Shown here: positions 49,181 to 58,259 of the stretch, one piece after another
How positions within the stretch are numbered: the stretch's first letter is position 1
Layout: every line of letters starts with the position of its first letter
Assembly (NCBI GenBank): GCA_963422445.2
Contig: OY729512.2
Span: 310,001 to 374,000 of the forward strand
Direction of reading: 5' to 3'
DNA: 64,000 nucleotides
Source: G963422445 sp963422445
GTDB taxonomy: Bacteria; Pseudomonadota; Alphaproteobacteria; Thalassobaculales; Thalassobaculaceae
The notes under the pieces: model-generated
The model's input: only the letters and a program-made list of their open reading frames with translations
Told to the model about the DNA's origin: nothing
The model's database searches: none
Program-made: the position numbers and the translations under genes

Positions 49181-49293
49181 ACACCGAAATCCCTCATACG
49201 GACAGAGCCGATGCGTGCGGCCGATGGCGCCGCTCACCATACAACCACGCGCCGTGAACCAGGTCGTCGGGAGCAGAATCCGTAATCAGACCT

Positions 49294-49496
49294 AGGTAAT
49301 TGCATAATATGTTCAATTTTGCGGCCTGGGCCGTCGAGTCCGGTGCCGATCAAAACTGAAACCGCCCCGGAAGATCTCACCGACGGCGGCGAGCCGGGCG
49401 CGGACTCAATTGCGACGACAAAAACCGGGCAACGCAAGTCCCTCGTGGCGGCTCGCACTTGCAATCCGGGATTATTGGCGTCATGTCTCCATAATC
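49294..49496. other. Upstream region of mtaB
   Basis: About 200 bp between the IS66-type element end and mtaB. The frame upstream of ATG 49497 is open to 49410 but does not look conserved. I see no clear promoter; the original upstream context (dapF) has been moved away. Confidence 0.4.
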
Positions 49497-50783
49497 ATGA
49501 CTGTCATCCCGCACTCCGCTGCCCGGATCGAGACCTTTGGATGCCGGCTTAACGCCTTCGAATCCGAAGTCATCCGCACGCATCAGCCGCTGCAATCGGA
49601 GCGCCAGCGAATTATTTTCAACACCTGCGCTGTCACAGCTGAGGCCGAGCGTCAGGCCCGGCAGGCGATACGGCGGACCAGACGCGCCGATCCGGACGCC
49701 GAAATCGTGGTAACCGGATGCGCCGCGCAGATCAATCCCGAGCGCTATCGGGACATGCCGGAAGTCGACCGCGTCATCGGCAACGAAGAAAAGTTGCAGC
49801 CGGCGACATGGACCAGGGACGGCAGACCGGATATTCTGGTCAACGACATCATGAGCGTGACCGAAACAGCACCGCACCTAATCGCGGGGCCCGAAGGCCG
49901 CTGCCGCGCCTTCGTCCAGATCCAGCAAGGCTGTGATCACCGCTGCACCTTCTGCATCATTCCTTACGGGCGCGGCAACAATCGCTCGGTTCCGATCGGC
50001 GAAATTGTCCGCCAGATCCGTGTTCTGGTCGAGAACGGCTATCGTGAACTGGTCCTCACCGGAGTCGACATCGCGTCCTACGGGAACGACCTGCCAGGCC
50101 GCCCGGGCCTTGGGCAGCTGCTGCGGCGGCTGTTTGCTCTGGTCCCGGAACTTTCCCGACTGCGTCTTTCTTCACTCGATCCGGTCGCGATCGATGACGG
50201 CATCCTCGCGCTCGTCGCGAACGAACCGAGGCTGATGCCGCATCTGCATCTGAGCGTGCAAGCCGGCGACGACATGATCCTGAAACGGATGAAGCGGCGG
50301 CATTCGCGGGACGATGTGATCCGGTCGGCCCAACGATTACGCGCGCGACGCCCGGACATTGTACTGGGGGCCGATCTCATTGCCGGGTTCCCGACGGAAA
50401 CCGAAGCAATGTTCCGGAGCACGCTTGATCTGGTCACGGAGATCGGCCTCACCCATCTTCATGTCTTTCCCTATTCCCCGCGCGCTGGCACGCCGGCCGC
50501 GCGTATGCCGCAAGTCGCCGGGGCCGAGCAGAAAACCCGTGCGGCGCGCTTGCGCGCAGCCGGTGATGCGGCACTGGCACGGTTTCTGATCAGCCGGGTC
50601 GGGATCCGTGAACACGTTTTGATCGAACACGCCGGGTCGGGGCGTACCGAGCATTTCGCAGCAATGACGGTCGAGGGCGATGTGGAACCCGGAATGATCG
50701 TCGAGGCCCGTGTTGCGAGGGTTGTTTCCGGCCATCTGACAGGCAGAACGACAGCCAGCCGGCCCCGCACGAGGCCAGCGTGA
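49497..50783 (+). CDS. mtaB: tRNA (N6-threonylcarbamoyladenosine-37-C2) methylthiotransferase
   Basis: Radical-SAM enzyme that turns t6A37 into ms2t6A37. Started at ATG 49497, 428 residues. N-terminal cluster cysteines in 'ETFGCRLNAFESEV', 'NTCAVTAEAE' and 'VTGCAAQ'; radical-SAM 'CDHRCTFCIIPYGRG' near 145; C-terminal TRAM-like tail. No strong ribosome site precedes the ATG. The GTGA overlap at the 3' end couples it to ftsY, as in many Alphaproteobacteria. Confidence 0.95.
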   Translation: MTVIPHSAARIETFGCRLNAFESEVIRTHQPLQSERQRIIFNTCAVTAEAERQARQAIRRTRRADPDAEIVVTGCAAQINPERYRDMPEVDRVIGNEEKLQPATWTRDGRPDILVNDIMSVTETAPHLIAGPEGRCRAFVQIQQGCDHRCTFCIIPYGRGNNRSVPIGEIVRQIRVLVENGYRELVLTGVDIASYGNDLPGRPGLGQLLRRLFALVPELSRLRLSSLDPVAIDDGILALVANEPRLMPHLHLSVQAGDDMILKRMKRRHSRDDVIRSAQRLRARRPDIVLGADLIAGFPTETEAMFRSTLDLVTEIGLTHLHVFPYSPRAGTPAARMPQVAGAEQKTRAARLRAAGDAALARFLISRVGIREHVLIEHAGSGRTEHFAAMTVEGDVEPGMIVEARVARVVSGHLTGRTTASRPRTRPA

Positions 50784-51724
50784 GCGACACGGCTGGAGCG
50801 CCTGCGCGTGGCGGTTGGCTCGCCCGTCTTAAAGCCGGGCTGTCGCGAACCAGTGAAAATCTCACCATTGGCATCGCAGCCCTGTTCACCGACAGGAAGC
50901 TCGACAACGCCACTCTCGAAGACCTGGAAGACCTGCTGATCACCGCAGATCTCGGTATTGGCATAGCATCCCGGCTCACGACTGATCTCGGGCGGGAAAA
51001 GTTCGATAGAAAAGTCACCGACCTCGAGATTCGCGAAACCTTCGCGGCGACGATTGCCGATGTCCTGGAGCCGGTCGCGCGGCCCCTGGACATCGACCCG
51101 TCACATAAACCGCATGTCATTCTGGTCTGCGGCGTCAATGGCAGCGGAAAGACCACAACGATCGGCAAGCTGGCACGGCAATGGACCAACGAAGGCAAGA
51201 CGGTCTGGCTTGCGGCCGGCGACACATTTCGCGCCGCCGCCATCGAACAACTGCAGGTCTGGGGCGAACGCACTGGTGTTCCTGTCATCGCTCGGCCGCA
51301 AGGCACCGATCCGGCCGCCCTAGCCTTTGACGCGGTTTCGCAAGCCCGTGAGGCAGGAGCCGATGTGTTGATGATCGATACCGCCGGCCGATTGCAGAAT
51401 CGCGCCGAATTGATGGATGAACTTGCGAAAGTGGTCCGTGTGATCGCGAAGCAGATCCCTGGCTCACCACATGACTGCCTACTCGTGCTTGACGGCACTG
51501 TCGGCCAGAACGCTCATAGTCAGGTCCGGGTTTTCCGGGACATGGTTGCGATTACGGGGCTCGTCATCACAAAGCTCGACGGGTCGGCACGCGGCGGCAT
51601 CGTTGTCGGTCTGGCCGATACATTCGGCCTCCCAGTGCATGCGATCGGCGTCGGCGAACAGGCCGAAGATCTTCGGCCGTTCGAGGCCCGCAGCTTTGGG
51701 CGTAGCCTGATGGGCCTGGATTGA
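50780..51724 (+). CDS. ftsY: Signal recognition particle receptor FtsY
   Basis: GTPase that docks Ffh-ribosome complexes at the inner membrane. 314 residues from GTG 50780, overlapping the mtaB stop. NG domain: 'VILVCGVNGSGKTTTIGKLA' near 113, 'AGDTFRAAAIEQLQVW' near 148, 'LMIDTAGRLQNRAELMDEL' near 197, 'ITKLDGSARGGIVVGLADTFGLPVHAIGVGE' near 265. The acidic A domain is very short, as in other alphas. Confidence 0.97.
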   Translation: MSDTAGAPARGGWLARLKAGLSRTSENLTIGIAALFTDRKLDNATLEDLEDLLITADLGIGIASRLTTDLGREKFDRKVTDLEIRETFAATIADVLEPVARPLDIDPSHKPHVILVCGVNGSGKTTTIGKLARQWTNEGKTVWLAAGDTFRAAAIEQLQVWGERTGVPVIARPQGTDPAALAFDAVSQAREAGADVLMIDTAGRLQNRAELMDELAKVVRVIAKQIPGSPHDCLLVLDGTVGQNAHSQVRVFRDMVAITGLVITKLDGSARGGIVVGLADTFGLPVHAIGVGEQAEDLRPFEARSFGRSLMGLD

Positions 51725-51746
51725 CCCGAAAATGGAGAGAATAGAC

Positions 51747-52787
51747 ATGGCCACGACCAGTGATGTCCGCGCCGAATTCTACAAACGGATCGGTATGCGC
51801 GGCATGACGCCACTTTGGGAAGTGATGCATGCGCTCGTGACGCCGCAACCGGCCGGATCCTGCGTACCGGCGCTCTGGCGTTACGATGATGTCCACCCGC
51901 ATGTCATGGAGGCCGGCGATCTGATCACCGCCAGAGAGGCGGAACGGCGCGTTCTCGTCCTGGAAAATCCAGGACTGACCGGCCAGTCCCGCATCACCGG
52001 AACCCTCTATGCGGGCTTGCAACTGATCCTGCCCGGCGAATTTGCGGCAGATCACCGGCATAGCCAGACAGCCCTGCGATTTGTGCTTCAGGGCGGCGGC
52101 GCCTATACCACGGTCGATGGCGAAAAGACCCTTATGCAACCGGGCGACTTCGTCATTACGCCGCAATGGGCCTGGCATGCGCATGGCAATGACAGCATGG
52201 ATCCTATGGTCTGGCTCGATGGCCTCGATATCCCCCTCGTGCAGTTCTTCGACGCCGGGTTTGCCGAACGGCCCGAGGCCAACACACCGCTGCCGCCGAC
52301 CCGGCCGGAAGGTGATTCCCTGGCCCGGTACGGGAGCGGGCTGCTGCCGGTGGATCAATCCGCCGGCGGACCGTCTTCACCTGTGTTCAACTATCCATAT
52401 GCACGGACCCGGGAGGCGCTTGAGACGATGCGCCGGAACCAAGCCTGGGATCCGTGCCACGGGCTCAAGATGAAATACGTCAATCCCCTGACCGGTGACC
52501 ATGCCATGCCGACCATGGCGGCGTTCATGCAATTACTGCCCCGCGGATTTGACGGTGCTGTCTACAGGTCGACTGATGCCATGGTCTATGTCTGTGTCGA
52601 GGGGTCCGGCGACTCCATCATTGACGATAAAGTCTACAGCTGGGGGCCGCGCGATATCTTTGTCGTCCCGGGTTGGTGCAGACACCAGCACCGGGTTACT
52701 AGCGGTGATGCTGTGCTCTTCAGTTTTTCGGATCGTGCAACTCAGCAAAAGCTCGGATTGTGGCGCGAAGACCGAGGCGGCACCTGA
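51747..52787 (+). CDS. Gentisate 1,2-dioxygenase-like bicupin
   Basis: Fe(II) ring-cleavage dioxygenase family of two cupin domains. ATG 51747 is placed six bases after GGAGAGA; 346 residues. N-terminal cupin: 'EFAADHRHSQTALRFVLQGGG' near 100 with the His-x-His pair and later Glu/His region, then 'GDFVITPQWAWHAHGND' near 138. C-terminal cupin: 'VYRSTDAMVYVCVEGSGDS' and 'DIFVVPGWCRHQHRV' near 310. The substrate may be gentisate or a related salicylate, but no maleylpyruvate isomerase or fumarylpyruvate hydrolase gene is adjacent. Confidence 0.85.
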   Translation: MATTSDVRAEFYKRIGMRGMTPLWEVMHALVTPQPAGSCVPALWRYDDVHPHVMEAGDLITAREAERRVLVLENPGLTGQSRITGTLYAGLQLILPGEFAADHRHSQTALRFVLQGGGAYTTVDGEKTLMQPGDFVITPQWAWHAHGNDSMDPMVWLDGLDIPLVQFFDAGFAERPEANTPLPPTRPEGDSLARYGSGLLPVDQSAGGPSSPVFNYPYARTREALETMRRNQAWDPCHGLKMKYVNPLTGDHAMPTMAAFMQLLPRGFDGAVYRSTDAMVYVCVEGSGDSIIDDKVYSWGPRDIFVVPGWCRHQHRVTSGDAVLFSFSDRATQQKLGLWREDRGGT

Positions 52788-52864
52788 GCCGTCAAGGGTC
52801 TGGTTCGTCTTGCCGGATTTTGCTGCAGACAGCACTCCAGTCTATCAGCTTAGGGATTCAATTG

Positions 52865-53656
52865 ATGCGGATTATCACCTGGAACATCAACTCCATACGC
52901 AAGCGGGAGGCACAGGCCCTGCGGCTTCTTGATGATGTCCGGCCGGATGTTCTGTGCCTGCAGGAAACCAAATGCCCTGATCCGTTGTTCCCGGTCGATG
53001 GTTTTGTCGAAGCCGGCTATCCGCATATCGTGACCCGTGGAATGAAGGGCTACAACGGTGTGGCGCTGATCTCGCGCTTTCCTTTCGAGTCGACCGACAG
53101 TCTTGATTGGGTGGACCGCCAGGATTGCCGGCATGTTTCGGCGCGGTTGTCAGGTGGCCTTGAAATTCAGAATTTTTATGTCCCCGCCGGCGGTGACGTG
53201 CCCGATCCGGACGTTAACGACAAGTTCGACCACAAGCTGAAATTCCTCGACGAGATGGACACCTGGCTTCGCGGCAACCGCCGCGCCAATGCCGAAATCG
53301 TACTGGTCGGCGATCTCAACATCGCGCCGCTCAAAAGCGATGTCTGGTCACACAAACAACTCCTCAACACAGTCTGTCACACGCCGGTCGAAGTGGCACG
53401 CCTGACAACGGTCCAGAACAGCCTTGGCTGGATCGATACCGTGCGCCATATCACGCCGGAACCGGACCACATCTATACTTGGTGGAGTTATCGCGCCCGC
53501 GACTGGGCGGCGTCCAATCGCGGACGGCGGCTCGATCATGTCTGGGTCACGCCGCCGCTAGCCAGCCGCATAGAGTCGGCGTTCGTATTGCGCGAAGTGA
53601 GAGGTTGGGACAAGGAACCGTCCGATCACGCGCCAGTCCTCGTCGATTTGACATAG
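52865..53656 (+). CDS. xthA: Exodeoxyribonuclease III
   Basis: Mg-dependent AP endonuclease/3'-5' exonuclease of base-excision repair. ATG 52865, 263 residues. 'ITWNINSIRKR' (Asn), 'VLCLQETKCPD' near 33 (metal Glu), 'NFYVPAGGD' near 102, 'LVGDLNIAP' near 149 (Asp/Asn), 'RRLDHVWVT' near 223, and 'SDHAPVLVDL' at the end (catalytic His). Convergent with denD. Confidence 0.95.
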   Translation: MRIITWNINSIRKREAQALRLLDDVRPDVLCLQETKCPDPLFPVDGFVEAGYPHIVTRGMKGYNGVALISRFPFESTDSLDWVDRQDCRHVSARLSGGLEIQNFYVPAGGDVPDPDVNDKFDHKLKFLDEMDTWLRGNRRANAEIVLVGDLNIAPLKSDVWSHKQLLNTVCHTPVEVARLTTVQNSLGWIDTVRHITPEPDHIYTWWSYRARDWAASNRGRRLDHVWVTPPLASRIESAFVLREVRGWDKEPSDHAPVLVDLT

Positions 53657-53662
53657 ACCCGC

Positions 53663-54655
53663 CTATGTGACAAACCTGCCGTCAAGTTCGTCGTCGATAA
53701 ACGCTTGGATTACGGCGGCCATCGATTCATCGCGCATGAATCCCAGCTTCATCGCCTTTCGGGTATCGAACTCCGGTGGCCAACCATCGACGATTTGCTG
53801 GATGAAGGCATCGGGCTGCCATTCGATCCGGTCGGCCACGGCCTTGCCGGCAACCGTTTGCAAGGCGTCGGCCATGGCTCCGACAGTCATCGAGAATCCG
53901 GGCAGGGTGACCTCGCGTGAGGGGGCCCAGGCGTCCCCCGCCAGATTGTGAGCCCACACGACATTTTCGATGATCGAGCGTGGCGAGGCGAGAAACATCC
54001 GGGACTCGGGAGTGACCGGACAGACCACCGTATCGCCCTGCAGAGGTTCGCGAATGATCGAGCTGGCGAAGGTCGAAGCCGCCTTGTTCGGTTTGCCCGG
54101 CCGCACCACGACCGTCGGAAACCTGAGCGCCCGGCCATCGACGAAACCCTTGCGGCTGAAATCGTTGACCAGCAATTCGCCGATGACCTTCTGCGTCCCG
54201 TAGGAGGTTTGCGGCGTTCGCGCGGTCATGTCCTTGATGACCGTCGGCATATCACCGCCGAAGGCGGCGCAAGAGCTTGCAAAGATGACTTTCGGCACTT
54301 TCGCATGGTCGCGACAGATGTCGAGGATTGCCCGGGTCGCATCGAGGTTGACCGCCATGCCGAGATCGAAATCCTCCTCGGCCCCGGCGCTTACGACCGC
54401 GGCGAGATGAAACACGCCGTCGGTTTCGGCGGTGATCGCTTGAGCAAGCAGGGACCGGTCGGTGATATCGCCTGTGACGACATTGACCCGTGGGTCATTG
54501 ACAAGATCCGGCGGCGGGTTGACAACATCCAGCAAAGTCAGCGTTTCGACACTTGCCGACGTGCCGTCCGGTCGTTCCAGCGCATGCGCAGAGAGCAGCC
54601 GGTGCGTCAGCTTGCGGCCGAGAAACCCGGCCGCTCCAGTGATTGTCACATTCAC
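53663..54655 (-). CDS. denD: D-erythronate dehydrogenase
   Basis: Short-chain NAD-dependent epimerase/dehydratase-fold enzyme that oxidises D-erythronate to 2-oxo-D-erythronate. 330 residues. 'VTITGAAGFLGRKLTHRLL' Rossmann start, 'FHLAAVVSAGAEEDFDLGMAVN' near 82, 'FASSCAAFGG' near 123, and the YxxxK pair in 'SYGTQKVIGELLVNDFSRKG' near 149. Identity as DenD rests on the protein pattern plus the next gene, otnI, which ends 3 bp upstream. Confidence 0.88.
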   Translation of the reverse strand: MNVTITGAAGFLGRKLTHRLLSAHALERPDGTSASVETLTLLDVVNPPPDLVNDPRVNVVTGDITDRSLLAQAITAETDGVFHLAAVVSAGAEEDFDLGMAVNLDATRAILDICRDHAKVPKVIFASSCAAFGGDMPTVIKDMTARTPQTSYGTQKVIGELLVNDFSRKGFVDGRALRFPTVVVRPGKPNKAASTFASSIIREPLQGDTVVCPVTPESRMFLASPRSIIENVVWAHNLAGDAWAPSREVTLPGFSMTVGAMADALQTVAGKAVADRIEWQPDAFIQQIVDGWPPEFDTRKAMKLGFMRDESMAAVIQAFIDDELDGRFVT

Positions 54656-54658
54656 GGC

Positions 54659-55432
54659 TCAACGCCCTTTCATCCAACCGAGCCCGGCAACGGTTCCGCC
54701 ACGCGGACAATATTCGCATCCGACCCAACCGGTGTAACCGAGTTCGTCCATCTGATCGAACAGATACGGATAGTTCACTTCTCCAATATCGGGTTCGTAC
54801 CGGCCGGGCGTACCAGCAATCTGCATATGGGCGATCAGATCGAAGCACTCCTTCATGTGCACCGCGAGGTCACCTTCCATGATCTGACAATGATACAGAT
54901 CAAACTGCAGGCACACATTGCTGGCCCCGACATCCGAGATGATGGACCGCGCCTGCCCTTGGTAATTGAGAAAATAACCCGGAATATCGCGCGTATTGAT
55001 CGGTTCGAGCAACAACACCTTGCCGCGCGCCGCGGCCACCGGCGCCGCGCGTTTCAGATTGCCAACCAGTGTCGCGCGGAACGCGTCGTGGTCCGCGCCG
55101 TCGGGAGCGATTCCGCTCATCGCGTGGATACAGGTGTTACCGAGGACATCGGCATAGTCCAGCGCCTGTTCGACCGCGGCCTCAAACTCGGCCTCCCGGC
55201 CCGGTATCGCGGCCAGGCCGCGCCCGCCCTCGTCCCAATTCCCGGGCGACGTATTGAACAGCGTCTGGGTCAACCCGTGGGCGTCTAGCCTGGCGCGAAT
55301 TTCGGCCGCTGGATAGTCATAGGGAAAAAGGAATTCAACGCCGGTAAAGCCGGCCCGGGCCGCAGCGCCGAAGCGATCGAGAAAGTCGTGCTCGGTGAAC
55401 ATCATCGACAGATTGGCAGCGAATTTTGGCAT
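54659..55432 (-). CDS. otnI: 2-oxo-tetronate isomerase
   Basis: TIM-barrel enzyme of the Hyi/OtnI group that converts 2-oxo- to 3-oxo-tetronate. I use ATG 55432 (MPKFAANLSMMFTE); 257 residues. 'GFTGVEFLFPYDYPA' near 29, 'NTSPGNWDEGGRGLAAIPGRE' near 60, 'LLLEPINTRDIPGYFLN' near 140 with a metal Glu, 'QFDLYHCQIMEGDLA' near 175, 'NYPYLFDQMDELGYTGWVGCEYCP' near 220. Operon with denD; the kinase OtnK is at 58917-60185 on the other strand. Confidence 0.9.
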   Translation of the reverse strand: MPKFAANLSMMFTEHDFLDRFGAAARAGFTGVEFLFPYDYPAAEIRARLDAHGLTQTLFNTSPGNWDEGGRGLAAIPGREAEFEAAVEQALDYADVLGNTCIHAMSGIAPDGADHDAFRATLVGNLKRAAPVAAARGKVLLLEPINTRDIPGYFLNYQGQARSIISDVGASNVCLQFDLYHCQIMEGDLAVHMKECFDLIAHMQIAGTPGRYEPDIGEVNYPYLFDQMDELGYTGWVGCEYCPRGGTVAGLGWMKGR

Positions 55433-56004
55433 AGCGTCAGGCGGCCCCCCGATCATGGTCAACGCACCAGAGCCAACGTATCACAAATCCCGTCGAGTCA
55501 TCAAAGCAGAACGTCAGACGAGGCCGGCTAGCCAACTTTGCCATACAAGGCCCCGAACAGCGGATCCGAATGCGTCCGATTGACACATACGGTTCATATG
55601 CCAGGCCCGTTAAAGCAACTCAGATCCAGCCTGTAACACCGGCTTGTCACGAGGTCATGGCTTCAGACTCCGTTTGCCGGAAACGACGGAAGGTGGACAG
55701 CGAATCGTCAACCGTTTCAACGGGCAGGATCCGCCAGCAGCGGTCCTTGTCGGTGCCGCCAGAACGTCCGGTTCCACAGGATCCGGTCGCATGGGAGTTG
55801 ACCCGTCAGCATACGCTGGCCTGTCAATGTTTTCTGGTTCCGGCATCACCGCCGAACCACCACATCCGGTCACGGACAGGGCTGCAGATCGATGGTGTCG
55901 TTCCCGTACATCCTGCATGGAGCGAGACATGGGCGATGGGCTCGGTCGTCCCGGTTTCTACACTATCGTTTTAAACAGGTATCATCCATTACGAGAAGCG
56001 CGGC
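55433..56004. other. Region upstream of otnI, no gene recognised
   Basis: About 570 bp. It should contain the otnI-denD promoter. Short frames on both strands do not resemble known proteins. Confidence 0.45.
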
Positions 56005-56108
56005 CACGGCGATTCCATGCTAAAGTTGAGCATCGGCCGAGCGGCGCTTTGACAACATACAGCGAAGTCATTTTCACAATTTGGCCGGTAAACGAGATTA
56101 AATCGCCG
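56005..56108 (+). repeat. Internally deleted, MITE-like relic of the 2.4 kb IS
   Basis: The first part (CACGGCGATTCCATGCT... to ATACAGCGAAGTCATTTTCACAA) matches 26186-26262 near the left end of the 2.4 kb IS. Without a gap it then continues with GGTAAACGAGATTAAATCGC, which matches about 28515-28534 near the right end. So the middle 2.2 kb is missing. The extreme tips are not seen. Confidence 0.65.
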
Positions 56109-57035
56109 GAAAATGGGATTTTCTATCTTTTTTAGCAAGAGTTCATGTTGCCAAACTCCTGTCATGAACTCTCTATTTACAGCGTGGGGTCACCGTGGAA
56201 GCGCGGCAGATGGTGGTTTCAAATCGGCAAGCCATAATCTATGGCACGGAAGGCTTCGACAATACAACATACCAAAACAACGCGAGGCCATAGATCTTGA
56301 AATTTTTTCCGACCGACTCTGGTAACGAGCAAAAAAGAGAAGCCGGTAAAAGATCTGGCGAGTATCCCGATAGCCCGTATACCTTGGGGTCCACGGCTTC
56401 ATCATATTGGCAATCGCCAAATTTTCCCGAAACACATAAAGGATATCTTCGTAAGAACGTTCCAGGTGTGTCCTCTGCATCCAACGCTGGAAAACTTTCA
56501 GGAACCCCGTCGTCAACATGAATATTGGACGCGATAAAGGAGTTGGAAAGCGTCGATTACAAGATATCCAAGAATAGGATTCCGGAAATCAACATCGTCA
56601 TAAAAAGGGAAATGGAAAGAGGCGTTGGTGCGCTGAAAAATTTCTTTAACAAGTAATCTATCCCATCCAGAGGAACAAAACCATCATATATTTCAAGGTG
56701 CCTTCGGGTTCGGTCTATGTGTCCGTCGAAATAGATGATGGCGGACGCACGGCCTGTCTTTGATATATTGATGGTAAAAATACACATGCGTATTATAGCA
56801 ATTCATCCGACTTGCCGGATACATTCCTGCATGAATACTTGTAAAGACTGGTGTCAGCGGGTTGGAAGAGCTGGTCGACTGTGGTGGCAAAGGCAAACAA
56901 GGTCTCCAGAAGACATATGCAAGGTGACGAGGCGTCCTTGATGGGTTTGGGTCGGGATACTTACCAGTTGCATGTTACTCCAAGCCATCCTTTGTGACAA
57001 CTGTCCCGGATGGAAAATATCGGGATTTTAAGATA
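56109..57035. other. AT-rich stretch without a recognisable gene
   Basis: About 0.9 kb of lower GC. Minus-strand fragments such as 'YEDILYVFRENLAIANMMKPWTPRYTGYRDTRQIFYRLLFFARY' (56200-56480) and 'EIYDGFVPLDGIDYLLKKFF...' (56557-56700) look protein-like and may be parts of one decayed gene, which I cannot identify. Confidence 0.45.
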
Positions 57036-57043
57036 TTACCAAA
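57036..57043. repeat. 8-bp target duplication (left) of IS1595 element
   Basis: TTACCAAA, repeated exactly at 58095-58102. Confidence 0.9.
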
Positions 57044-58094
57044 ACTGCTTATGCACATAGCTCCGGTTGCGAGAGTTTGCCACCAGATGTTGAGGTTGAG
57101 GTTAGGGCGGAGGAGCGGGTAGAATGTTCCCGATACGTTCCTGCCGACGGAGCCCCCACATGAAACAGCTCCCCGATAGCCTCCTCGCTTTCCAGCACAT
57201 GGTCCCGGACGATGACGCCTGCGCCGCCTGGCTGATCGAAATGCGCTGGCCGGACGGCTTCGTCTGTCCCACGTGCGGCCATGAAAAGGGATGGGCGCTG
57301 CGCAGAAAAGCACACACCTTCGAGTGCACCGGCTGCCGCCGGCAGACCTCGGTGACGGCCGGGACGATCCTGCACGCCAGCAAGCTGCCGCTCACCGTCT
57401 GGTTCTGGGCCGCCGACCTGATGGCGACCCACTCCAACGGCATCTCTGCCCTGCAGCTCCAGAAACAGCTCGCTATCGGCTCTTATCGCAGCGCCTGGCT
57501 GCGCACCCACAAGCTGCGCGCCAGCATGGTCGAGCCCGCGCGCAACCCGTTGTCGGGCCTGGTGGACATCGACGAGGCCAGCCTTCCATTCCGGACCAAA
57601 GACGATCCTCCCACCGGAGGGCAAGGACGCAGCCACGACGGCAAGAGGCTCATCGTCGGCGCCATCGAACTCGGGGACGGAAACATCCCAGGCCGCCTGC
57701 GGCTGGCCGAAATCTCCTCCTACGGCGCCGCCGACCTCGGACACTTCGTCGAAACCGCCGTCGATCCCGACGCCATCGCGAAAACCGACGGCTGGTCCGG
57801 CGACGCTGCGGTCCCCGCCAATCGCCACAATGTCCATGTCGTCGGGAAGACCGCCGCTCACCTCGTCCTGCCGTGGATCCACCAAGTCTTCTCCAACCTC
57901 AAAGGATGGGCGCGAGGCGTCGACCACGGGCTGCGCCGCAAGCATCTGCAAGCCTATCTCGATGAGGTCGTCTTTCGCTTCAACCGCCGCAAAACCTGCC
58001 ACGATTCCTTCCGCTCGCTCTTCCGCCTCGCCACCAATGCACAACCCCTTACCTACAGCATGTTGATCGAACCGGAATCATGTGCATAAGCGGT
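57044..58094 (+). mobile_element. IS1595-family element (1051 bp, complete)
   Basis: Inverted ends AC(T/C)GCTTATGCACAT and perfect 8 bp direct repeats TTACCAAA, the expected duplication length for IS1595. It is inserted at the edge of an AT-rich stretch. Confidence 0.93.
57160..58089 (+). CDS. IS1595-family transposase, intact
   Basis: 309 residues from ATG 57160 (MKQLPDSLLAF). N-terminal zinc ribbon 'CPTCGHEKGW...CTGCRRQTSVTAGT' near 33-65. The ISXO2-like DDE core has 'LVDIDEASLPFR' near 138 (first Asp), 'ETAVDPDAIAKTDGWSG' near 206 (second Asp) and 'HQVFSNLKGWARGVDHG' near 245. The C-terminal 'YLDEVVFRFNRRK' is the family signature. Looks active. Confidence 0.93.
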   Translation: MKQLPDSLLAFQHMVPDDDACAAWLIEMRWPDGFVCPTCGHEKGWALRRKAHTFECTGCRRQTSVTAGTILHASKLPLTVWFWAADLMATHSNGISALQLQKQLAIGSYRSAWLRTHKLRASMVEPARNPLSGLVDIDEASLPFRTKDDPPTGGQGRSHDGKRLIVGAIELGDGNIPGRLRLAEISSYGAADLGHFVETAVDPDAIAKTDGWSGDAAVPANRHNVHVVGKTAAHLVLPWIHQVFSNLKGWARGVDHGLRRKHLQAYLDEVVFRFNRRKTCHDSFRSLFRLATNAQPLTYSMLIEPESCA

Positions 58095-58102
58095 TTACCA
58101 AA
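58095..58102. repeat. 8-bp target duplication (right) of IS1595 element
   Basis: TTACCAAA, identical to 57036-57043. Confidence 0.9.
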
Positions 58103-58124
58103 TTAGAAAAAACAAGTGACTATG

Positions 58125-58259
58125 TCATAATAGACTCACCTCCATCGCCCAATCCTGTTGCTTCGCTATGGCGTCGAGCTCACGCCGCACGCCCGCGATC
58201 GTATCACGGTCCAACCTGATATACAGCGCCTCAAGTGGTGCGCTCCGAGTTCGTGCCAT
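58125..58259 (-). CDS. Small hypothetical protein (44 residues)
   Basis: ATG 58259 after an AGATACAGGA stretch; reads MARTRSAPLEALYIRLDRD and then a helix-prone 'AGVRRELDAIAKQQDW'. A short strand followed by helices could be a ribbon-helix-helix type fold, but this is a guess. No partner toxin is seen. It may also be a chance frame. Confidence 0.35.
   Translation of the reverse strand: MARTRSAPLEALYIRLDRDTIAGVRRELDAIAKQQDWAMEVSLL

Larger units (their letters stand above)
45931..49293 (+). mobile_element. Methylase-carrying IS66-type element, copy 3 (with nested IS630 piece)
   Basis: Left boundary GTTGACGGTGGCGGG (also at about 2578 and 31373). Right boundary ...CGTAATCAGACCT (also at 789, inverted). 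Contents in order: D12 methylase, IS66 transposase. The nested piece at 46910-47944 splits the transposase. Boundaries come from where the copies stop matching; I see no clear terminal inverted repeat. Confidence 0.7.
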
